DNA of 11,973 bases from Fusobacterium sp. (GTDB taxonomy: Bacteria > Fusobacteriota > Fusobacteriia > Fusobacteriales > Fusobacteriaceae), in assembly GCA_020024915.1 (NCBI GenBank), contig JAHHSZ010000053.1, positions 1 through 11,973 on the forward strand. The letters are read 5' to 3'. How positions within the stretch are numbered: position 1 is the first letter of the stretch; every line of letters starts with the position of its first letter. A program made the translations under genes and the position numbers. The notes under the pieces are model-generated. The model searched no databases. It saw only the letters and a list, made by a program, of their open reading frames with translations, and was not told the DNA's origin. Below are positions 1 to 5,519 of the stretch, one piece after another.

Positions 1-163
1 TTATATCATAATCTTTCAATATTTTGTAGATTTTTATATGAAGTTATATATTATTCACAACAGATTTAACTCCTCCTCTGCCAATGATATTGAATAATAA
101 TATTTTAAGTTAATACAAGTATACTCCATAAAAGAGAATAAATAAAGAGTAAAATATATAAAT
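1..163. other. Intergenic left edge, no gene seen
   Basis: This AT-rich stretch lies downstream of the MalY-like gene on the minus strand. I see no open frame of useful length and no convincing GC-containing hairpin with a T tract, so the terminator of the minus-strand operon is either outside the window or not recognisable. A purine-rich, Shine-Dalgarno-like AGAGGAGGAG (minus strand, about 71-80) is present, but no start codon opening a usable frame follows it here. Confidence 0.6.
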
Positions 164-1339
164 TTAATTATTTTTTATAGAATCAACAGCAAGCTTTAAT
201 TTTTGAAGACCTAGCTCCACTTTGTCTTTAGGACAGCCTACATTAAATCTCAAATAATTTTTTCCCTCTTCTCCATATGTATTACCAGGCATAATAGCTA
301 CTTTTCCAATATCGATAAGAGCTTTTTGTAAAGTTTCACTAGATATATTTAGTTGTGAAAAATTAATCCAAGCAAAATAACATCCATCAGGAAATTTACA
401 AGTTAATTGAGGAATATTTTTTTCTAAAAATTCTTTGACAAAAAGAATATTATCTTCTGTATATTTTAAAAGTTCATCAACCCAGTAACCACATTGATTA
501 TAAGCTGTAATTGTAGATATTACTCCTAAAATATTTGGAGAAGATAAGGCTTCTCTATTTTTTAAAATGAATAGATAATCATCTCTATCTTTTAAATTTG
601 GAACTAACATATATGAACCACCTAAAGATGGTGTATTAAATGTTTTAGAGGCTGCTGTACAGATAGCTATACTCTCTTTGTAATTGTCTGCTACTTTAAG
701 AATAGGTGTATGTACCCCTCTATAAACTATATCCATATGTATCTCATCAGAGATAATATAAACATTGTATTTTTTGCATATAGAAATAATTTTTTTTAAC
801 TCCTCTTCACTCCAAACTTTCCCTACAGGATTGTGTGGACTACATAATAGAAATATCTTAGAGATTTTACACTTTTCTTCAAAATCTTCAAAATTTATCT
901 CATATCTACCATTTTTTTCAATGAGAGGAGAAGAGATAAGTTTTCTCTCATTATCAATTATAGCCTTGAAAAAACCATCATAGGCGGGAGTATTAATCAA
1001 CACTCCCTCTCCTTTTTTAGATTTCATCTCAATGAGCTTGGAAACTGAATAGATCACACTAGGAGCATAGAGTATCCAATCTGTATTTATTTGGAAATTA
1101 AATCTTGAATTATACCAAAATTCAATTGAATTTTTAAAATCACTATGATTCCATCTGCTATACCCAAAAACCCCATGATTAACCCTATTTATAAGTGCTT
1201 TTTTTATTTCAATTGGAGATTCAAAATCCATATCAGAAATTGTAAAAGGGAGTAAATCCGTCTTTCCAAATCTATCTTCTATATAATCCCACTGAGTACA
1301 GTAGGTTCCTTTTCTATCAATGACAGTATTAAAATTCAT
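164..1339 (-). CDS. malY: MalY/PatB-family PLP-dependent C-S lyase (cystathionine beta-lyase-like)
   Basis: A 391-residue fold-type I PLP enzyme, the usual length of MalY and PatB (about 390). The family cleaves the C-S bond of cystathionine or cysteine, giving homocysteine or H2S plus pyruvate and ammonia, in the cytoplasm. Visible marks are DMDF at 36-39, SPHNPVG around N170, SDEIH with cofactor-binding D198, the PLP lysine K232 in SKTFN, and substrate-carboxylate R364 in YLRFNVG. The start follows the permease stop by 12 bases. Its ribosome site (GTGGTGAT, weak) overlaps the permease 3' end, so translational coupling is likely. In E. coli, MalY also represses the maltose activator MalT, and malX and malY are adjacent there as here. 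A moonlighting regulatory role cannot be read from the sequence. The enzyme family is clear. The preferred substrate (cystathionine or cysteine) is not, and a true aminotransferase role is less likely. Confidence 0.88.
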   Translation of the reverse strand: MNFNTVIDRKGTYCTQWDYIEDRFGKTDLLPFTISDMDFESPIEIKKALINRVNHGVFGYSRWNHSDFKNSIEFWYNSRFNFQINTDWILYAPSVIYSVSKLIEMKSKKGEGVLINTPAYDGFFKAIIDNERKLISSPLIEKNGRYEINFEDFEEKCKISKIFLLCSPHNPVGKVWSEEELKKIISICKKYNVYIISDEIHMDIVYRGVHTPILKVADNYKESIAICTAASKTFNTPSLGGSYMLVPNLKDRDDYLFILKNREALSSPNILGVISTITAYNQCGYWVDELLKYTEDNILFVKEFLEKNIPQLTCKFPDGCYFAWINFSQLNISSETLQKALIDIGKVAIMPGNTYGEEGKNYLRFNVGCPKDKVELGLQKLKLAVDSIKNN

Positions 1340-1340
1340 A

Positions 1341-1352
1341 ATTAATCACCAC
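1341..1352 (-). promoter_or_regulatory. Weak ribosome site of the malY-like gene inside the permease stop region
   Basis: On the minus strand the gap between the permease stop (TAG, 1352-1354) and the malY ATG holds only GTGGTGATTAATT, a poor match to AGGAGG. Every other gene here except malY has a strong site, so translation of malY probably depends on ribosomes finishing the permease. This would lower the enzyme output relative to the permease. Confidence 0.4.
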
Positions 1353-2884
1353 TATTTTATAAGTTTATCTAATTTATTTTTAACAACATGTACTTGAGGA
1401 CCAATGATAACTTGTAAGTTATTAGCATCTAATTTGACAACAGCAATAGCTCCAGTCGCTTTTATCTCTTCTTCATTGATAATATTTGTATCATTAACAA
1501 CTAATCTAAGTCTAGTAATACAGTTATCTAAAGATACAATATTATTTTTTCCACCTAGAGCAACTAAAAGTTTTTCAGCGTCAAATCCTCCTAATTTAAC
1601 ATTAGATTCATCAGTTATTACTTCTCTACCAGGAGTTTTTATGTTAAATTTAATAATTGCATATTTGAAAACAAAATAGTAAATAGCAAACCAAATTATT
1701 CCCACTGGAATAACAAGATACCATTTTGTTCTAAATCCTTGGAATATACCAAAAACAATGAAGTCTATTAGGTTACCATCAGTATTTCCAATAGCAACTT
1801 TCAAAATGCTCATAGTCATAAATCCAAGTCCTACCATAATACAATGGAAAACATAAAGTATTGGTGAAAGGAAAAGGAATATAAACTCTAATGGTTCAGT
1901 TATACCACCAATAACACAAGCAACTAGTCCAGAAGCAAGTAGTCCTTTAATTTTCTTTCTATTTTCAGGAAGAGCAGTTTGATATATGGCAAGAGCTACA
2001 GCTGGTAGTCCAAACATATATGAAGGCATTTTTCCTTGAGAAAGAAACTTAGTTACATTAGGATCTAATATTCCTTCAGCAAACTCTTTATAGAAGATAT
2101 TTAAAGCTCCATATACAGGTTGTCCATTGATGATAGCCTCTCCACCAGCAGAGGTAAATCTAATCATAGAAACTAAAATGTGGTGTAATCCAAAAGGTCT
2201 AAGTAAACCCTCTCCAGCACCAAATAAGAATGGACCAAATACACCAGCCTTACTGATTAATTCTCCAATTTTAATGATGATACCATTAAAAAATGGCCAA
2301 ATTAAAGGAATAATAAGCCCAATTATTCCAACTATAACAGCAGTAGCAATAGGCACAAATCTAGCTCCACCAAAGAAAGCTAAAGCATCTGGAAGTTTTA
2401 TTTCACAAAACTTATCATGTATCTTATAGACAATGATACCTATGATAACTCCACCTAATACTCCTATATCTATACTTTGAATACCAAAAACCATAGCTTG
2501 TCCAGCAGCTTTCATATTTTCAGGAGTAGCTAATGTACCTGTAACCTTTAAGAAGAAGTTAGCAGTCATACTAGACATTACAAAACCTACATATCCAGAA
2601 AAGGCAGCTATTCCTTTATCCTGTCTAGCAAGACCAAGAGGAATTGCCATAGCAAACATTATAGGTAAATTTGAAAAAGCAAAAGCTCCAATAGTAGACA
2701 TAAATTCAAAAAATAATTTTATAGCAGGGACCTTTAAAAAAGGAAATATCTCAGCAGTTACTGAACTAGCAAAAGAGCTTCCTATTCCCAACATAATACC
2801 ACAAGCAGCAAGTAAGGATACTGGTAACATAAATGTTTTCCCCAATCCTTGAAAAAATTCCCAAAATCCAATTTTCTTACTCAT
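1352..2884 (-). CDS. malX: PTS glucose/maltose-family EIICB permease (MalX-like)
   Basis: A 510-residue inner-membrane phosphotransferase permease. The N-terminal EIIC domain (about 1-400) has many hydrophobic helices and opens with an FFQGLGKTFMLPV motif typical of the Glc family. It carries the conserved GGITEPLEF signature with E330. The C-terminal EIIB domain (about 430-510) holds phosphocysteine C455 in NCITRLRL. No EIIA domain is attached, so a separate EIIA-Glc-type protein must supply phosphate. MalX of E. coli (about 530 residues) takes up glucose and, more weakly, maltose. The sugar here is probably a glucose-type hexose or glucoside but is not proven. The gene starts after a good AGGAGGT site (2893-2899) with 8-base spacing and has its own promoter. 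The neighbouring MalY-like gene reproduces the E. coli malXY pair, but the regulator is different (PRD family, not the LacI-type MalI). Confidence 0.93.
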   Translation of the reverse strand: MSKKIGFWEFFQGLGKTFMLPVSLLAACGIMLGIGSSFASSVTAEIFPFLKVPAIKLFFEFMSTIGAFAFSNLPIMFAMAIPLGLARQDKGIAAFSGYVGFVMSSMTANFFLKVTGTLATPENMKAAGQAMVFGIQSIDIGVLGGVIIGIIVYKIHDKFCEIKLPDALAFFGGARFVPIATAVIVGIIGLIIPLIWPFFNGIIIKIGELISKAGVFGPFLFGAGEGLLRPFGLHHILVSMIRFTSAGGEAIINGQPVYGALNIFYKEFAEGILDPNVTKFLSQGKMPSYMFGLPAVALAIYQTALPENRKKIKGLLASGLVACVIGGITEPLEFIFLFLSPILYVFHCIMVGLGFMTMSILKVAIGNTDGNLIDFIVFGIFQGFRTKWYLVIPVGIIWFAIYYFVFKYAIIKFNIKTPGREVITDESNVKLGGFDAEKLLVALGGKNNIVSLDNCITRLRLVVNDTNIINEEEIKATGAIAVVKLDANNLQVIIGPQVHVVKNKLDKLIK

Positions 2885-2900
2885 ATTTCAGAACCTCCTA

Positions 2901-2954
2901 TGTTATATCAATACATTAATTATATATTTCAGATAGAAGTTTGTTAATATCAAT
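2901..2954. repeat. Direct repeat TGTTA(A)TATCAAT bracketing the malX promoter
   Basis: TGTTATATCAAT at 2901-2912 and TGTTAATATCAAT at 2942-2954 differ by one inserted A. They sit about 41 bases apart, close to four helical turns. One copy covers the -35 element and the other lies at the predicted transcription start. This suggests a pair of regulator sites, although chance similarity in AT-rich DNA is possible. Confidence 0.35.
2919..2947 (-). promoter_or_regulatory. Promoter of the malX-malY unit
   Basis: Read on the minus strand, TTAACA (2942-2947), a 17-base spacer and TATAAT (2919-2924) form a near-consensus sigma-70 promoter. The predicted start is near 2912, giving a leader of about 28 nt before the malX ATG. 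That is too short for the RNA antiterminator/terminator pair used by BglG-type antiterminators. Just upstream lie A/T-only tracts at positions suitable for an UP element. Confidence 0.7.
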
Positions 2955-2958
2955 TAAA

Positions 2959-2984
2959 TTTCAAAATTTTTTGAAAAAAATTTT
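2959..2984. repeat. Overlapping A/T-rich inverted repeats between regulator and malX
   Basis: Two perfect inverted repeats overlap. TTTCAAAA/TTTTGAAA (2959-2966 and 2969-2976) has a 2-base centre. AAAATTTTTT/AAAAAATTTT (2963-2972 and 2975-2984) also has a 2-base centre. They lie just after the regulator stop and 12 bases beyond the malX -35 box, at about -47 to -72. They could be an activator site, an UP-element or bent-DNA region, or a weak transcript end for the regulator. GC content is too low for a confident intrinsic terminator. Confidence 0.35.
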
Positions 2985-2988
2985 AAGC

Positions 2989-4305
2989 CTATTTTCTATC
3001 ATCGTAGATTTTATTTTTGTAGATAGTTAAAAGTTCCAAAATAAGTTTTTCTTCCTTAAGCTCATTACAATTCTCTCTAATTAAAATTAATAATTTAGTT
3101 AAAGATATTCCATTATTACTATCCCTTTCTATATAGTTTTCACATACTTCAGTAAGATATATAATTTCATCTTCTCGAAATGGTTCTTCTAATAGAGAGT
3201 TACAACTTAAAACAGCAGTCTTAACTCTTTCATAGATGATTTTATTGAAATTACTTGTTTTTTCTTTTTTTAAAAGGAAAAAGTTATTTTTTATTCTATA
3301 GACAGCTGGAAGTAGATATTTTAAGATCTCTTCCCTAAAGTTATTAGAATTGTAAAAATCAAAATTTAAACTTACTGATATATTTTTAGAAAACTCTTCA
3401 ATAAAATTTTGAACTAGGAGAAGATTTTCTGAAAAATTGTGTGAGTAGTAACCACTAATGAAGTATTCAGTAAGGTGTAAAAATTCGAATTCTAAATTTT
3501 CAGGAATTATTTCAGATAGACTATTTTTTATTAAATTGTAGTCACTTAGATTTCTTAAAAATTTACTATTATTTTTTTTAAGTATGATCTTATTTTTCCT
3601 TATTCTCTCAAGAGTAGGAATTAGATAGATACACATAAGATCCTTAAATTTATTATCAAAACTCACATTGAGTTTTTTTTCTATCTTTAAGATTATGTCA
3701 TAAAGAGTAGAAATATTAAAGTTTGCAAGATAATTTTTAATAATAGAACTCTCAATTTTTTCAGTGATATATAGTTTTTGAATGAAAAGTAATCTATTAT
3801 TTTTTATTTCAATGTATTCTAATAGTTTTAAAAGCTTTAGATGTCTTAATTTTTTTTCTTTTCCCTTAATAGTGATGCTATTATTTTCTCTAACGAACTC
3901 TAATTCAAAATTTTTTAACTCAAGATTTAAGGCGAGGATATCTTTTTTTATAGTTGGTCGGCTAACTTTTAGATATTTTTCAATATCAGTAATTTTTGTA
4001 TTTTCAGAAAAAAGATAGTTTATTAAAATATAATTTTCTCTCTCTTCCTTAGAAAAAATATATTCATCTATTGTTATCTTTTCAATAAAAGAGTTTAAAG
4101 TAATTTGAGAACCCTGCCAACTTAAAACTCCTTTTTTTAAAATTATTCTATTCAGTGAAAATCTATTGAGATAGAAGTTTAGATTATCAATACTATAACG
4201 AATATTTCTTTCGCTTACTTTATATTTTTCTGAAAAATATGAAAGTGGGAGCTCTCTATTTAAAAGTTCATCAAGTATATTAAATTCTTTTCTATTTAAA
4301 CTCAT
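2989..4305 (-). CDS. PRD-domain transcriptional regulator (BglG/MtlR/LicR-like)
   Basis: A 438-residue cytoplasmic regulator next to a PTS permease, which it probably controls. A helix-turn-helix lies at about 6-45. A second, Mga/HTH_11-like one lies at about 91-132 (KITDIEKYLKVSRPTIKKD). Two PTS-regulation domains follow at about 175-285 and 300-395, recognised from the patterns LIPTLERIR and LLPAVYRIK. The usual phospho-histidine positions, aligned on those motifs, carry Y227 in PRD1 and Y330 and V387 in PRD2. No EIIB- or EIIA-like domain follows: the protein ends about 43 residues after PRD2, much shorter than full MtlR or LicR. With two N-terminal DNA-binding regions and a target leader too short for antitermination, a DNA-binding activator or repressor is favoured. 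The start is set by AAGGAGGA (4311-4318) 5 bases before ATG. Confidence 0.82.
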   Translation of the reverse strand: MSLNRKEFNILDELLNRELPLSYFSEKYKVSERNIRYSIDNLNFYLNRFSLNRIILKKGVLSWQGSQITLNSFIEKITIDEYIFSKEERENYILINYLFSENTKITDIEKYLKVSRPTIKKDILALNLELKNFELEFVRENNSITIKGKEKKLRHLKLLKLLEYIEIKNNRLLFIQKLYITEKIESSIIKNYLANFNISTLYDIILKIEKKLNVSFDNKFKDLMCIYLIPTLERIRKNKIILKKNNSKFLRNLSDYNLIKNSLSEIIPENLEFEFLHLTEYFISGYYSHNFSENLLLVQNFIEEFSKNISVSLNFDFYNSNNFREEILKYLLPAVYRIKNNFFLLKKEKTSNFNKIIYERVKTAVLSCNSLLEEPFREDEIIYLTEVCENYIERDSNNGISLTKLLILIRENCNELKEEKLILELLTIYKNKIYDDRK

Positions 4306-4310
4306 AAAAT

Positions 4311-4355
4311 TCCTCCTTCAATATAGATTATACTATTTTTATCAAAACTTGACAA
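4311..4355 (-). promoter_or_regulatory. Promoter and ribosome site of the PRD regulator
   Basis: On the minus strand, TTGTCA (4350-4355), a 17-base spacer and TATAAT (4327-4332) form a strong promoter. Transcription should begin near 4319-4320, only about 15 nt from the ATG, so the AAGGAGGA ribosome site is at the very 5' end of the message. The -35 hexamer overlaps that of the divergent promoter by five bases. Confidence 0.72.
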
Positions 4356-4376
4356 AGAAAATTACTTGTGATAAAA
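4337..4376. repeat. Inverted repeat TTTTATCA-N24-TGATAAAA across the divergent promoters
   Basis: TTTTATCA (4337-4344) and its exact complement TGATAAAA (4369-4376) are centred 32 bases apart, about three helical turns, around the shared -35 region. The left arm lies in the spacer of the regulator promoter and the right arm overlaps the -10 of the methyltransferase promoter. It is a candidate operator touching both promoters. The right arm's similarity to a -10 box makes coincidence a real alternative. Confidence 0.3.
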
Positions 4377-4377
4377 T
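4349..4377 (+). promoter_or_regulatory. Promoter of the homocysteine methyltransferase gene
   Basis: TTGACA (4349-4354), exactly 17 bases, then TAAAAT (4372-4377): a perfect -35 and a good -10. The predicted start is near 4384, giving an 18-nt leader that holds only AGAGGGGG (4388-4395) before the ATG at 4402. This leaves no room for an S-adenosylmethionine riboswitch or T-box, so any methionine control must act at the DNA. Confidence 0.75.
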
Positions 4378-4401
4378 CAGCAAAAAAAGAGGGGGTATCA
4401 G

Positions 4402-5274
4402 ATGTTTGGAGAGAAAGTTTTAGTATTAGATGGAGCTATGGGAACAGTTTTAAAAAATAAAAATATTGATAAAAAATTTTTTCATGGTACTACATTATTT
4501 GAGGTTTTGAATATAACATATGAAGCTGTGGTCAAAGATGTACACAGGGAGTATATAGAGGCTGGAGCAGATATTATAGAGACTAATACATTTAACTGTA
4601 ATAAATTTTCACTGAAGGGAACAGAGTTTGAAGATAGTATCTATAAAATATGTAAAAAGGGGGCAGAAATTGCAAAAGAGATAGCTAAAAACTATGGAAA
4701 TAGAGTGTTAGTAGCAGGTTCTATTGGTCCAACAGGTGTGAGTCTTACTCAAAATTCAACTGTGGAAGATGAATTGAGAAAAAGTTATAGAGAGCAGATA
4801 GGTGGATTGATAGATGGTAAAGTAGATCTATTATTAATAGAGACTGTATATGACTATAGAAATTTGAAAGTCGCTATTGAGGTATCTGAGGAGCTATTCA
4901 AAGATAAGAGGTTAAATATAGCAATGATAATATCATTCACTTGTAATGAAAAAGGTAAGATTTATAGTGGAGAGAGCATACAGAATATAATAAAAGAGAT
5001 AGATAATGAAAATATAGCAGGATATGGACTTAATTGTGTAGGTATGACACAATTTATTGAAAAACTTTCAGATATAACTTCTAAAAAAATTATATTCTAT
5101 CCAAATGATATGATATTAAAAGAGCTTGATAATAACTTAGAGAACTATATATATAATTTATTGAAAAAAAACTATATTCACATCATAGGTGGTTGTTGTG
5201 GAACAGACTATAAGTATATTGAAAAAATAAAAAAAATAGTAAAAACTTTCAATTGTAACAAAATTGTCAAATAA
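4402..5274 (+). CDS. Homocysteine S-methyltransferase domain protein (MetH N-terminal-like, stand-alone)
   Basis: A 290-residue zinc-dependent TIM-barrel enzyme that moves a methyl group to homocysteine to make methionine, in the cytoplasm. The N-terminal LVLDGAMGT (7-15), EAGADIIETNTFN (53-65), LLIETVYD with E147, and the three zinc cysteines C212 (GLNCVG) and C265/C266 (GGCCGTD) are all present. The wording of the motifs is closer to the first domain of cobalamin-dependent MetH than to MmuM, but no folate, cobalamin or reactivation domains follow before the stop. The methyl donor must therefore be a separate corrinoid or folate protein, or a small molecule such as S-methylmethionine; the sequence does not decide. 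It is monocistronic: its own promoter lies to the left and an intrinsic terminator follows. The MalY-like enzyme across the divergent promoters could supply homocysteine. Confidence 0.88.
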   Translation: MFGEKVLVLDGAMGTVLKNKNIDKKFFHGTTLFEVLNITYEAVVKDVHREYIEAGADIIETNTFNCNKFSLKGTEFEDSIYKICKKGAEIAKEIAKNYGNRVLVAGSIGPTGVSLTQNSTVEDELRKSYREQIGGLIDGKVDLLLIETVYDYRNLKVAIEVSEELFKDKRLNIAMIISFTCNEKGKIYSGESIQNIIKEIDNENIAGYGLNCVGMTQFIEKLSDITSKKIIFYPNDMILKELDNNLENYIYNLLKKNYIHIIGGCCGTDYKYIEKIKKIVKTFNCNKIVK

Positions 5275-5323
5275 AAATGTTAATATAACATATACTAAAT
5301 CTTTCCCCAAGATATTTATAGAA

Positions 5324-5360
5324 TAAAAGGACTTGCAAATGCAAGTCTTTTTATTTTTTT
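5324..5360 (+). terminator. Intrinsic terminator after the homocysteine methyltransferase gene
   Basis: GACTTGC (5330-5336), loop AAAT and GCAAGTC (5341-5347) form a perfect 7-bp stem, extended by A-U pairs at its base. A run of thymines interrupted by one A follows (5348-5360). It ends the methyltransferase message about 50 bases after the stop and insulates the glycosidase operon. Confidence 0.88.
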
Positions 5361-5396
5361 GTAACATATATAAAATATATGAAGAAAAATAAAAAA

Positions 5397-5436
5397 CAAT
5401 TGCAATATTGACTTTAGTAAAATAAAATGCTAATAT
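5397..5436 (+). promoter_or_regulatory. Promoter of the glycosidase operon with adjoining palindromes
   Basis: TTGACT (5408-5413), 17 bases, then TAATAT (5431-5436) form a good sigma-70 promoter, starting transcription near 5442 with a leader of about 78 nt. Directly at the -35 lie three overlapping palindromes, CAATTG, ATTGCAAT and CAATATTG, within 5397-5410, a possible operator. No riboswitch-like fold was recognised in the leader. GGAGG (5509-5513) is the ribosome site, 6 bases before the ATG. Confidence 0.65.
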
Positions 5437-5519
5437 TTAAAATATGAGATCAATTAATGAAGGTAAAATCTAAAATCAGAACATAAATGCGATAAATATT
5501 ACAGAAGTGGAGGTTTTAT

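Noticed and set aside
71..80. Strong Shine-Dalgarno-like AGAGGAGGAG on the minus strand at the left edge
   Set aside because: No ATG follows, and the nearby GTG and TTG triplets hit stops within a few codons. Probably chance, or a remnant.
2959..2984. Terminator of the PRD regulator
   Set aside because: The stems consist almost only of A-T pairs with 2-base centres, too weak to be called an intrinsic terminator. Listed instead as inverted repeats.
4378..4401. SAM or T-box riboswitch upstream of the homocysteine methyltransferase
   Set aside because: The predicted leader is only 18 nt, with no room for a riboswitch.
5444..5486. Two 9-codon ATG mini-ORFs in the leader of the glycosidase operon
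   Set aside because: Neither has a convincing ribosome site, and the first would begin almost at the transcription start. No attenuation hairpins accompany them.
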